This document shows, piece after piece, positions 20,658-32,351 of a DNA stretch of 64,000 bases; within the stretch, counting starts at the first letter, position 1, and each line of letters begins with the position of its first letter. The position numbers and the translations under genes are program-made. The notes below the pieces were generated by a model. The model was not told the origin of the DNA, did no database searches, and saw only the letters and a list, made by a program, of their open reading frames with translations. Source of the DNA: Impatiens glandulifera (Eukaryota > Streptophyta > Magnoliopsida > Ericales > Balsaminaceae); NCBI RefSeq assembly GCF_907164915.1, contig NC_061862.1:78829718-78893717 (forward strand), read 5' to 3'.

Positions 20658-23600
20658 ATGGAAAGAATTGAACCTACATTGATTCCCCAATGGCTGAAAG
20701 GCACTGGAAATGTAACTGGTGGAGCTACTGCTTTACATCAAACATTGTCATCCTCATTAATCTCTGGTAAAATCTTGTTCTTTTTTGATTTTCTGTCTTT
20801 TATATTGTTTTCATATGACTGACTTAATTGTGTTTTCATTATAATAGATGATCACACTACACCTAAACATGCAAGAAATAGGCAGGCAAATGTAAATGGA
20901 CATGATATAGGCAGATCATATAACTCTGATAGAACTACATCTTCCTACTTTCGTCGTAGTTCCAGCAGTAACGGATCAGGTCGTCGTGCTCAAAGTAGTT
21001 TTGGGTGGGAAAGAGAAAAGTACGATTCCAAGGACAAGGACAAGTCAATTTTGGGTGATTTCAGGCGATTTGACTATTCTGATCCTTTTGATAACATACT
21101 ACCAAACAGGGCTGAGAAGGATTTGAGACGTTCACAGTCGCTGATAACTGGGAAAGGAGGCGAATCATCGCCAAGAAAAGTGTCTACTGAATTCAACAAT
21201 AATAAGAGTAACCATGGTAATAGTAATGGCCTGGTTTCTGTGAGCAGTTTGATTAACACAGTGCAAAAAACTGCATTTGAGCGAGACTTTCCATCACTAG
21301 GAGCTGATGAAAAGCAATTAGCTTCTGAGGTTAGAAGAGTTTCATCACCTGTATTGGCTACTGCCATCCAAACCTTGCCAACAATATTAGGTGGAGATGG
21401 TTGGACATCAGCACTAGCAGAGGTTCCTGTTATAGTTGGTAGTGGATCTGTTCAACAACCTATTACCTCAACTGCTGCTACTTCCATAACTTCAAGCACA
21501 ATTGGTGTGCTTAACATGGCTGAGACTGTGGCTCACGGCCCTACTCGTGCCAATAATATACCACAGGTGTACAAGCTGTTCATCTTTCATTCAGAAACAT
21601 GTTGCAATATCTATGGCTTATCATATTTTATTCTTTTGCAGTTACCTGTTGGAAATCAGAGAATGGAAGAGTTGGTTCTTAAGCAATCTAGGCAATTAAT
21701 TCCTGTTATACCAGCTATGCCAAAAAATTCGGTAATTGCCATCTCTATTTTTATAACTGTTAGAAGCTATTATGCTAAAGATCTAGGTTAGTGCCATGAT
21801 TAACTGTGCTTCTCTCTTTTGGTAAAAGAAGAAAATTTAGATTAGTCCTGAACCAAATTGTGAACAATATAGGTAAACTTGCTAATTTGCATATATATTT
21901 TTATACTATCAGTATAGTACTTGCTTAGGTAGCTTAGAAAGTATATGAATATTTGTATTTATCATTCTCAAGATACAGAATGGTTTCATGTTATTTTCAT
22001 TGATTGGTTATTCCTACTTTCAAATTTAATTTTATAGCCTCAATATTACTTGTTAATTATGTTTCATCTATTATTATTTGAATGAGAACTTATGAAGTTC
22101 AAATCTAATTGTGTATCCTTTATTTCATTAAAGAAAACTGGAACCTTGTTTGATGTGAGTTATTTTTCCTAATAATCCAACAAGTAATCTGCCATCACAT
22201 CATTCAAATTATCAATCAAAATACCCTCCATTTTTTATTCTTATATATCTATACCTTAATGTTTTTTTACTGAAATAACCCCAAACAACTTACTACATCA
22301 TATCCACTTAGTTGTGAGACTATGTTAGCAGTAGAACATAAATCATATTTTTAGTTGAAATTGTTTATACATTGATGAATTATCAATAGATTGTATTGAA
22401 GCCTTTAACATTGCTTTTATTTGGTGGTGACAATTGCTTTACGCTTAACAAGTGTTCAGTTATGCAACTTGCTTTAAATGAAAAAAATGCTAAATCATTT
22501 TCTTAAGTATGAGCATTAGAGATTTAGAAGGAGAATATGGTCGACCATTAACCATTCTAATAGAGTAATTATTCAGAAGAATTATTTCCTTTTAATTTGC
22601 AGTTTGCACTAAATGTAACTGATCATTTTGCAAAAGACAACTTATAATATAGGTAGCATGTTGGTGCTGAAAAATGAGCAGTTGTGGACTCTTACACTCA
22701 TACATGAAAAAACAGTAGCGTTCACTTTTAGAGATGATCACATTCCATGACTATTTTTTAACAAAGGAAGTTTAAGTTTTTGGTATTTTTGGACCTGAAA
22801 ACATAGATTTTATAGGCATTAAGCATTAGAAGCAACTTCTGTATTTATTCTGCTATGATTTACCGATAATTGTCATGCATACATGTCTTGACTGATGCTA
22901 ATCATATCTATAACTGCTGTTTAGACTAGCTGCATGTGTAGATGAACTCTAGAACTAGTATTGTACAATAAGACTTGCCTGTTGAATTGGACGGAACTTT
23001 ATTTGGTATAAAATTTTGTCAACATTTTTTATCTGGGTAGTAATGTGAAGATGGTATTCAAGAGAAATCGTATTTTCTGTTTTACTTTTGGAATTTTGTG
23101 TCAAATTTCGGCGTACATATATTTGTAGGTTTTATTTTTTTATCATTATCTAGTTAAGTATGAGATTTATTTTATTTTTCTCACAAATTCTTGAATTTAT
23201 TACAAATTTTGAAAAACAAACTTTGATTGGATCATACTCACTTCTGCTTTAGGTACTGAATGCTCCAGAGAAATCCAAATCCAAGACTTCACAACCTCAA
23301 CAAAATCCATCTTCATTTGCTAACCTTTCCCCACGAGCCAATGCTGTAAAACCCGATCTTCATCGAACATCTATGGGCGGAAAGCAGCTCCATGTTCTCA
23401 AACCATCTCGAGAAAGAAACAATGGTTCTCCTCTTGCCACAAAGGACAATTCAACCCCCATCGACAGCAAAATTGCAGGAGTTAATGTTGTTCTCTCTTC
23501 TTCATCTGTTGCTCCTCCAGTCAATAGCAGGCCGGTCCCACCAATTTTGGAAAAGAGGCAAACTCAAGCTCAAGCTCGAAGCAGAAACGACTTCTTCAAT

Positions 23601-24128
23601 CTCGTGAGGAAGAATTCTATGCCCAATCCATCTTCGATTGAAATTGGAACCAGTCCTACTGAAGCAGTAGTAGCCGATTCTCCTGTTGTTAAACAATCCG
23701 GGGAAATCGATTCTCCTCCATCGGATATGTCAGTTACAAAGCAATTGACGGACAAGGTTGATGATGATATGAACAATTATGGAAAGACCCTTTACTCTGA
23801 AGAAGAAGAGGCTGCGTTTCTGAGGTCTCTCGGTTGGGAAGAGAAGAATAATGGAGAAGATGAAGGACTTACTGAGGAAGAGATCAGTGCTTTCTATAAG
23901 CACGTTGATGAGGTAATAATTAAGCAAAAAACAAATCTGAAGAAAATGTAGTTAAGCAATTTTGATTGAATGGTTTTTGTTTTTCAGTATATTAAACAGA
24001 AGCCAACGTCGAAAACTTCGCAAAAGATACAGCCGAAGTTGTTTGGACCTCGGAATTCAAGTATCAGCAGCGACGATGGGACGACTTGCTCTGGATCGAG
24101 TTCTTCGGATTCGAAAGCTGATTCCTAA
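20658..24128 (+). CDS. Conserved plant protein of unknown function (Ser/Pro-rich, DFPSLG motif)
   Basis: Five coding exons: 20658-20766, 20848-21566, 21642-21731, 23253-23912 and 23988-24128. All junctions are GT-AG and the sum is 1719 nt (572 aa). The start MERIEPTLIPQWLKGTG lies just after a leader-intron acceptor. Visible features: Ser/Arg/Asn-rich low-complexity region (about 40-115); ERDFPSLG with DFPSLG at 183-188; GGDGWTSALAEVP at 218-230; a KNDFF/RNDFFNLVRKNSM-type block in the large fourth exon; and a conserved-looking acidic C-terminal part, EEAAFLRSLGWEE (FLRSLGW 495-501) and GLTEEEISAFY. It ends in a Ser-rich tail. No catalytic domain, signal peptide or membrane segment is seen, and it is probably largely disordered. 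The motif layout resembles an uncharacterised plant family, and I cannot assign a function. Intron 3 is long (about 1.5 kb). Confidence 0.85.
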
Positions 24129-25604
24129 TTTAATGATGGTGGGTTTTGTCATTCATAATGGTTTACTTTCATTTGGTTTTGAAGAATTGGGAGATAAAGA
24201 GGAAGCAGTAAAAAGATTTAAAAAGAAAATGAAAATATTTTACTAGTTAACTTTTTTTTTTTTAATCTGGCTGCGGTCTGAACTAAAATCGGAATAAGTA
24301 CAGATGCTCATAGAAAGGAGAAAAAGAGGATGAAGAAAAATGGGATTTTGATTTAAGACCAATTTATCTATGGATTATATATATTATGCTCTTATGTTTT
24401 TTTTTAAGTAGCTTACCAAAAAGGAAAGTTAAATTAACAAAAAATTTAAATTTATACCTTTTATGTTTTTGTTAGTCTTCATGAATGAATGGTTAGGTAT
24501 TGCAAAATTTGGTTCGAAATCATCGGTTTCGAAACGACAAATGATTGACCTAAAAACCGAATTTTCTTTATAATTTACAAGTACATAAATGTTTTATAAA
24601 TTATTATTTTTTTATATAAATTTAGAATTTTGATTTATTGAATAATATTTTTAATCCATTTAAATTTGTTTTATGTGATTAATACAACTTTTTTTTTACC
24701 ATTAAAAAAATTTAAGGTCTTGTGATTCAATATTTTGGAAACTTAGAAAAATGAGTGGTCCAATAACTTTTATTTAATTGAGACTCTAACTATTAATTTA
24801 TAGTTGGGTCTTACCACTATTTATTTTATTTCCCTTCATAATATAAGAAATATTCCAAAAATTATTATACATTTAATAGGTTGTCACAAAATTAAGTAAT
24901 TTTTGGCCCAAACATGGCAGTCCGGACAAGAATAGGATAATAAATACTAACTTTAGTATGTCTTCATTAATGAAAGTTCTATTCTCACTAAAACCGTTTC
25001 AAAAACCAAAACCGATGGTCATATAATTATTGTCATTCTAGTTCATTATAATTTTTATTTTAAAAAAAATTGGTTAAAATTCATATGTGAATCAATAATA
25101 TTATGGATTTGTTTGAAAAAACCAAATAATATGTGAGAGTGGGAATATGTCAAATTGAAGGAGATTAAAGTCTAAATTAAGGACACCATTGTCGGGTCAA
25201 CTCATTGATTAATTAACTTAGTAATTATTATTATAACAAAAACTAAGAATAATTCAATAATTTTATCATCACAATCATATCAATCAATTCTAAAATTCTA
25301 CCCTTATGTCAACTATAATTTATCTTCACGTTATTAGTTAAATAGATTCTTTCAGTTTTATATTTAAATATCATAGTCAATTTTATTTTTAAATATATTT
25401 TTGTGTCTTTTAAAGAATTTTTTGTTGAGATATATGATATATTGTATTTTCATTAAATAACTAATATTTTTTAAGCAAAAAAAATATTTTGGTATAAAAT
25501 AAACCAAAATATATAAGATATGAATGATATGTTGATATATAGATGAATTTTGATCAATTTATTTGATATCAACATATTTTATTTGTCTTTTAGATAATTT
25601 TAAA
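24129..25604. other. Intergenic AT-rich DNA
   Basis: 3'UTR of the preceding gene, then AT-rich DNA. I find no coding frame with recognisable content, no RNA gene and no clear transposon ends. Confidence 0.5.
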
Positions 25605-26270
25605 AAAAAAAGTTGGGTTGAAGGTCGACGACAAGCAAGGGTTCTGGCAGAGTCGAGCCCATTGGGTCAGGTCGGTCAGCAGGCTAGTCAACGATCAAGC
25701 CAAAAGCCCAGAAGCCAGACTAGGCCCGTGGCCTGGTTTTCGACCGACAAAAGCCTTGGCGTGTTCTTCAACTGATTTTCAAAAAAATATCCAACAGCCG
25801 CGTGGAAACTTCAACGATTTCTTAAAACGTGTTTTTCTCCCTCGTATAACTTCGAATTTAGCTCTGCAAAGTGTGGTAATACCGTACAGGTGTGTAGAAT
25901 TCAAATTCTCCAACAATTTCAATTAAATATGAACATCAAATCCACTCACAAAGTCGAAAGCAATTGTGGTCACCTAAATTTTTTTTCCGACAATTCGAGC
26001 TTTATGCTTCAAATTTTCTACTCAAACTTTTATGGTAGTTTATAAATATTATTATCTAGATACCCTAAGAATAAAAAACAACCCAAACCCCTTGGAACCC
26101 CGAAAATCGATTTTAAAAGCAAGAGCATCGATTTGGTCTTTTGATACTCTAAATTAAGTTTTTCTTTGTAAAATTCATAGTGCTAGCTTCTAAGAATTTT
26201 ACACTTAAAAATATAAAAAACAATATGATACAATTTGGTAAATTTCATAGTTAGATTCAAACCCACAAAG
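25605..26270. other. GC-richer patch, possible retrotransposon LTR relic
   Basis: Composition rises abruptly at 25610. The block from about 25780 (AACAGCCGCGTGGAAACTTC) to 25890 has the look of a decayed long-LTR fragment. I found neither a second copy in the window nor a primer site, and the open frames here have no recognised domain. The transposon reading is inference only. Confidence 0.3.
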
Positions 26271-26325
26271 GGTTGGGTTTTCAGACCTAATTCGCCTCTC
26301 TCAGGTCCGATCTTGAATTTAAATT

Positions 26326-26641
26326 ATGACGGCAAGTGAGCCAAGTTGTTCGTGAGCTGCTTCATCAAAGTCCGACTTGAGTTTAACTTTGACCAAATTT
26401 AAGTCGAGCGCGAGCCGACTCGTTTAATATATGAGTCGAGCTTTTTCGAGCCTGATAATAAATAATATTATTTTTTTAAAACTTAAAATTTAAAATAAAT
26501 ATTTTTCTATATAAATATTTCAAAATTTAATTTTATTCAAAATTTTGAGTCGAGCTTGAGCTCAAATTTATAAACTTGTTCGAACTCGAGATCGAGTCGA
26601 GCTCAAACTGTCTTAAGCTCGACTTGGCTCAACTCTAATCT
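26326..26641. mobile_element. Relic of a GAGCTCGA-type hAT element
   Basis: Dense GAGTCGAGC/GAGCTCGA motifs at both sides (26325-26450 and 26545-26635) around an AT-rich centre. The outer parts GTGAGCCAAGTTG and, reversed, TTGAGCCAAGTCGAGC form an inverted repeat. It is related in motif content to the element at 3572-4468 but the TAGGGGTG terminus is lost. Ends and target duplication are uncertain. Confidence 0.5.
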
Positions 26642-27173
26642 AAATTCATAAACAAGTAAATCATAATTACCAAAATCAAACAACACTGTTAAAAACTAGT
26701 AGTAATTATCTAACAAGAATATCATACACAATGATGAATTTTAATATGACATAATATATAAATAATGAGTATTTAAGGACCAGTCAATCAAAAGCATGTC
26801 AAATTGTCAAATTAAGGAATATAATCGATATAGGCTTGTTTGGATTGTAATCACACTCTTGTTTTTCTTAAACAATCTCGGTTTGACTAAAATTTTGATT
26901 TAAAGATGGAATTCATGATATAATGATGGCAAAGTGTAAAAGAGAGAATGAGCTACCAAATCAATTTTGACAACAATTTAATCATTTTCTTTTATTTCAT
27001 CCTATCACTAATCCTTGGACTTTATTATCATTAGGGTTACATTGAAAAATTCTCTCAGATTCAAAATCTCTTTATTCATTTATTAATTATATTATCTAAT
27101 CTAATTTTATTTTTTAATCCAAATAATTTATTTATTTTTCAATATTCAAACATAAATATAGAGTTATTTAATT
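26642..27173. other. AT-rich DNA left of Copia-4
   Basis: I see no gene or repeat that I can support. The missing front half of the Copia-4 5' LTR should have been here, but no similarity to 36436-36720 is seen. Confidence 0.4.
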
Positions 27174-27383
27174 ATCTTGTTTATAGTGAAATTTGTCGAT
27201 TGCCCCAGTAGTTTTTACCTTCTAGGTTGAGAGGGTTTTCCACGTAAATTTGGTATTTTTTTGTTGTGTTCTTGATCTCTTATTTTTAGATTTGGATAAT
27301 CTGTGTATTTACTCATCTCACATTGATTAATTACAGTATAAATTATTATTCGTTTCAAAATTCCCAACAAGTGGTATTAGAGC
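27174..27383 (+). repeat. Truncated 5' LTR of Copia-4 and primer-binding site
   Basis: Only the LTR end is present (196 of 480 bp), ending CCCAACA. The tRNA-Met primer site TGGTATTAGAGCT follows at 27372-27384. The truncation point falls at TCTTGTTTATAG. Confidence 0.85.
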
Positions 27384-27659
27384 TATTAGGTTTATTTTTG
27401 AAGAGTGCTTTTGTAGGTTGAGATGGAAGGCAATATCACAATGATCAGGTTGACAAATAATAACTAGAAGATTTGGAAATCCAAAATGGAGAGACGTAAG
27501 ATGATCGGGTTCAGCTGGTCCGCAGGGTTTGGTGGCGCAACCCCCTTCACCCCAACATGGTTCATTCCATATTCCTGATTTGATTCCTACTTAGTGGCAT
27601 AATCTCATTCGCCTAGCTAGTAACGATGGTTCTTGCACTGATCGTTTGAGTGGTAAGTA

Positions 27660-28243
27660 TTATTTATCTTGGATTATTGATTCAGGGGTTACCTTACATG
27701 CCACTAGGGTCCAAGACTGTTTAACTAATTACTTTGTGGGGTCCATTTCTCAGTTGATTGCTTTGTCCCATCTTTGACCTGTAACTTGATTTCTGTTACT
27801 CAGTTGATTGATGATTATTATGGTGATAGCTCATTCTCATTTGATTTATGTACTTTTCAGGACCGTAATACCAGGAAGGTGATTGGAGCAGGTGAACGAA
27901 GGGGGGGTCTCTACTATTGGTGCAGTGTTACGACGTCACTTTTTGTCTGCTCAACCGAGAGTCTTGGGATTTGGCACAGTAGGATGGGGCATCCTTCAGA
28001 CAGTGTGCTGCAGCATTTACCTAGTGTTAGTGTTACTCGTCGTTCTCCTAGTGTTAGCCCTTGTGATATCTGTCATCAGGCCAAACCGTCTAGGAGTGTT
28101 GTTTATGACAGTGATTCATATGCTAGGAGTATCTTTGATTTAGTACACTGTGACCTTTGGGGTTCTTATGCTGTTCCCTCCTCTAATAGAGCACGTTATT
28201 TTCTTACTTTGGTTGATGATTTTAGTCGAGTTGTGTGGGTAGT
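27660..28243 (+). pseudogene. Copia-5 protease and integrase N-terminus
   Basis: Protease LSWIIDSGVTLHATRV (27670-27710), with DSGV in place of DSGA. Then NLISVTQLIDD (27778 on), pre-integrase LGIWHSRMGHPSDSVLQHL, zinc-binding CDICHQAK and integrase DLWGSYAVPSS...FLTLVDDFSRVVWV. It is cut at 28243 by an insertion and continues at 29665. Confidence 0.88.
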
Positions 28244-29659
28244 TGTTAGGATCTAGGTCGCCGCTGGTGGACCGGGGGTTGGACCGGTTGGCGGTTCTCA
28301 CTCGTAGGGTGGTGGTTAATCCGGTTAGAGATTAACACCGGGGTTTCAATACTACACAACCTGTCACAAACCCTTGAACTAGGTTCAAGCGCGGAAGAGG
28401 TTTGCTTTCAGGTTGAAGCGGTACACTTGTATGATAGGCGCGGTCGGTTTCGGATGATGAAGATTTGGAGATGGTGGGTCGGTTTCGGTAATCTGGATAT
28501 TCGGTATGGTTAGTATAGATTCGGTTTGGAGCGGTATGGTTAAGTTAGTCGGTTATATAATGAAGCCTGCAGAAAGTAAATGACACAGCAGATTTTATGG
28601 ATGTTCGGAGATAAAACTCCTACGTCACCCCTTCCTCTCGAAACCGCGAGAAGGATATTCACTAAGGAATACAAGTACAAGCCGATCGAGACTTATTTTC
28701 TGCTCGATAATACTCTTACAATTTACACCGAAATTGTAGAACACACTTTAACTTTCAACACTTAGGCTTTTTAGAATAGCACACTGTTATCACTTGTAGT
28801 AAATGCTCTTAGCTCTCGTTATCCCAATATCTGTCCCACATTTACTCTTCTGCAACTGCCTCCTTTTATAGGTGAAATATGCCAACGGTCATATTTCACT
28901 ACCTTGAATTTGATTGGCTGATCAGAGGTGCAGTGATTCAGTGTCTCAGATCTGCGGTCGTCTCCTCAGACCTGGTATTCTGTCTCAGACCTGCCGGTCT
29001 GTTAGACAAACCTGCCGGGTTTGTCTTTTACTTGATGTAGGCACTGTCTGTTTGGACAGTTGTCTGTACTTTGAGGATTTCCTTTCTGGCTTATCCCGAA
29101 GTAGAAGGATCCGGTAGTATTGTTTTCTGCAGCCTACAGTCTTTCCTCAGACTTGCATGGATATGGAAGTATTCAGTCTGTTCCTTTGGTATCATTCTCA
29201 ACAGATACCCAAATTGTCTTCTTGTACTGGTCGGCCGCTTGACTTGGCCGAATGTCTTTTGATAGTGAAGTAACCGGACTTCTTCCGGTTATTCTTGTCT
29301 TGTGGATAATCGGCTGTTTGATGGTTCTGGTTTTGAGCTTTGGCCGATCCTTCCTTTGTGCGGTCACGTTCCGAATACTCTTGATCGGTTTGGTAGCTTG
29401 ACCGGTTCGGTTTCTTCAGTTGGTTCTCTTGTTCATCCGGTCCGGTTCCTTGTTCCTGCATGGGAAGTTTGTTTAAGTTAGGTTTATTCGAACCGGTCTG
29501 AATTTATCTAACAATTTCTCCCTTTTTGATTATTTTATTTAAAATTATCAAAATCATGTAAGTTTGCAACCGTAGGCCGGTTTTTTAAGAAGACTTAGAG
29601 AATTTTTCGAAAAATTTTGGGAGAGAAGTTTTGGAAGAGTTTTTATCTTTTATCTAACA
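28244..29659 (-). mobile_element. Internally deleted LTR retrotransposon (1416 bp) in Copia-5 integrase
   Basis: Perfect 5-bp target duplication GTAGT at 28239-28243 and 29660-29664, with ends TGTTAGGATC...TATCTAACA. Integrase reads continuously across it (VVWV... to LLFIKTEVFTVFIKFG). Read on the - strand, the element starts TGTTAGATAAAAG (29659). It runs about 145 bp to a purine tract AAAAAGGGAGAAAT, and a second TGTTAGATAAATTC begins at 29514 and continues as a 1271-bp LTR to 28244. That is the layout of the start of a 5' LTR fused by deletion to the polypurine tract and full 3' LTR. A related LTR is at 47756-49085. The family may be SIRE-like (low confidence). Confidence 0.82.
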
Positions 29660-29664
29660 GTAGT

Positions 29665-32210
29665 TCTTTTATTTATTAAAACTGAAGTTTTCACTGTCTT
29701 TATAAAGTTTGGTGTTATGGTCAAAAGACAATTTGGAGTTGATATTAGACATATAAGAACTGACAATGTAACAAAATTTAATTGTTTGAAATCTTATTTT
29801 TCTAAGGCTGATGTATTATTTCAAACTTCTTGTGTGCATACTCCTCAACAAAATGGTAGAGTATAGAGGAAACATCGACATATCTTGAATGTTGCACGGG
29901 CTGTCATGTTCCAGAGTTCTATTCCTATCGAGTATTGGGGGAATGTGTTCTTACTGAATGCTACTTGATAAATAGGACTCCTTCTCGTGTTTTGGGCTTT
30001 CATACTCTTTATAAGGTTTTATATGATACCGCTCTCACTCTGTCTAACATGCGTGTTTTTGGTTGCCTCTGTTATGCCTTTGATTTACACTCTCGTCGTG
30101 ACTAGTTTGCTAGTCGTGGTCATAAGTGTGTGTTTTTGGGTTATCCACTTGATAAGAAGGAGTGTAGGTTATTGGATTGGGAAACTAAGGAGGTTTTTGT
30201 GTCTCGTGATGTTATTTTCTATGAAAATGAGTTTCCTTTTGCCCCTGTGGATTGTCCTATCTCTGATCCTCCCATTAGTATTGTGGATGAGGCACCAGAC
30301 TAGGTTTTGGTAGGAGAGTTCATGGTGTCTGATGAGCTAGAGAGGACTTTGGGCGAAGAGGCTAGTGCGCAGGATTCGATGAAGGAGACTAATGCGCAGA
30401 GCTCTGCTGAGGAGCCTGGTTCGCCGGTTGTGCAGCAGGCGAGCGAGTCTAGCGTTGAACAGACGCAGTCGAGCGTCAAACAACCACATTTGGGCAGAGG
30501 TATGAGGACTCGGACTTCTTCTTCTTGGTTGACTAATTATATTACCCCCTTCGACATCATTCATCTGACTCCGACCCTTCCACAAGTACTCGGTATCCTC
30601 TTGCACATCATTTGAGTTATGATTTATTCTCTTTGAGACATTGGATTTTTTTGGATGCCATTTCTATAAGAGTTGAGCCTAAATCTTATAGACAGGCCTC
30701 TCATGATCTTGGATGGCGCGCAGCCATGTAGAGTGAGATACGAGCCTTGGAGGACAATGGAATGTGGAGTTTGGAGGATTTACCTCAAGGGAAGAAGGCA
30801 TTGGGCAGTCGCTGGGTCTACAAGATCAAACACAATTCTGATGGGTTAATTGAGTGCTTGAAGGCACGTCTGATTGTCTTTGGCAACCATCAGCTTGAGG
30901 GGATTGACTACTCTGAGACCTTTGCTCCAGTTATCAAAATGAGTACTGTTCGGGCCTTCCTTGTAGTTGCTGCTATTCGGGGTTGGCACTTGCACCAGAT
31001 GGATGTGCATAATGCCTTTCTCCATGGTGATCTGACAGAGGAAATATACATGTGCGCCTACCACCAGGTTTTGAGTTCGATCATACCAATAAAGTGTGTC
31101 GCTTGCGTAAGTCTCTCCATGGACTGAAACAGGTGCCTCGTTGTTGGTTTGCCAAACTGACAACTGCCTTGCTTTCTTATAGTTTTATTCAGTCTCGTTC
31201 GAATCATTCTCTATTTTCCTTTGTGAGCAGTGATGCTGGCTTACATGTCTTGATATATGTGAATGGCATGATAGTATTAGGGAGTGATTTGGGGATACTA
31301 GAGGCCTTCAAGCAATATTTATCATCATGTTTTCATATAAAGGACTTGGGGGATTTGAAGTACTTTCTGGGGGTTGAGGTTGCCAGGAGTGCTGAGGGAA
31401 TTTCTTTGTGTCAACGGAAAAACGTTCTAGATATTATTTCCGAGTGTGGTTTTCTGGGTGCTAAGCCTGTTGGTTTTTCTATGGAGAAGAATCATAAGTT
31501 GGGGGAGTTAGTGAGTGCACAGATGGAGGATCCGGAGAGCTATCAACGGTTGGTGGGGAGATTGATATATTTGTCTTTCACAAGACTTGATATAGCTTAC
31601 TCTGTACATATATTATCTCAGTTTATGCATGACCCATTACAGGATCACTATCAGGCAGCATTAGTGAGATATCTGATGAATGCCCTAGGACAAGGTATAC
31701 TCTTGAGGAGTGATTGTAATATTCAGTTATCTGGATGGTGTGATTTGGACTAGGCATCCCGTCCCAAGTCTCGTAGATCGGTTACTAGGTGGTTGGTGTT
31801 TCTTAGCTCTTCTCTCGTGTCCTGGAAGTCTAAGAAATAGTCAAATGTGGCCTCATCTTCCGCTGAGGCTGAGTATCAATCTTTAGCAGCTTTGATTTGT
31901 GAGTTGAAGTGGCTACAAGGGGTCATGGTGTTCCTTGGAGTACCTCAATCGGGTATGCATGTGTACTCAGACAGCCAATCAGCTCTTCATATGGCTTAGA
32001 ATCCATTGTTTCATGAGCGTAGCAAACACATTGAAGTGGATTTACATTTCTTACAGGATCATATCCAGGATGAGACTATTGTTGCTTCCCATGTTCCCAC
32101 AACTTCTCAATTGGCTGGTATTCTCACTAAGCCTCTTGGGAAACAATTATTCAACCATTTTAGATCCAAGTTGGGCATTTGTGATTTGCATGCTCCAACT
32201 TGAGGAGGGG
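29665..32210 (+). pseudogene. Copia-5 integrase end, reverse transcriptase and RNase H
   Basis: Integrase: IRTDN and SCVHTPQQNGRV (29745-29865). Linker with acidic, Q/S-rich stretch (30310-30500). Reverse transcriptase: [25 protein letters not shown] (30755-30830), [19 protein letters not shown] (30995-31050), [16 protein letters not shown] (31100-31150). The active site reads YVNG (31255-31270), so both YVDD aspartates are altered. RNase H: YQRLVGRLIYLSFTRLDIAYSV (31540-31610) and SKHIEVDLHFLQD (32020-32060). Several stops and shifts. Confidence 0.88.
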
Positions 32211-32351
32211 TGTTAGACTATGTTATATTAGTTGATATTCTATTATTATATTTGATTAAATGGGCTGGAGATACGGCCCATTAGGTTATAGAATGTTAGT
32301 GTATATATATACTCTACACAAACTCTATTTAGAATTATGAATGAAATTACA
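32211..32351 (+). repeat. 3' LTR of Copia-5 (probably truncated)
   Basis: Begins TGTTAGACTATG right after the purine tract and ends near AAATTACA. Contains a TATATATATA stretch. It is unusually short for an LTR, and no 5' partner remains to test the ends. Confidence 0.6.

Larger units (their letters stand above)
27490..32351 (+). mobile_element. Copia-5: 5'-truncated Ty1/copia element nested in Copia-4 gag
   Basis: Coding remnants run from the gag/protease boundary (GPQGLVAQPP near 27520) to RNase H (SQLAGILTKPLGKQLF, 32105-32150). A purine tract GAGGAGGGG and a short LTR starting TGTTAGACTATG at 32211 follow. No 5' LTR, primer site or zinc knuckle is present, so the front was lost. It is interrupted by the element at 28244-29659. 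Copia-4 gag resumes at about 32352. Confidence 0.85.

Noticed and set aside
25618..25926. 102-codon open frame in the GC-richer patch
   Set aside because: No recognised domain, no flanking splice or promoter signals, and the surrounding sequence looks like a decayed repeat; not enough to call a gene.
28580..29461. Several short open frames (60-87 codons) on both strands
   Set aside because: They lie wholly within the LTR of the deleted retrotransposon bounded by GTAGT; LTRs are non-coding and the frames have no domains.
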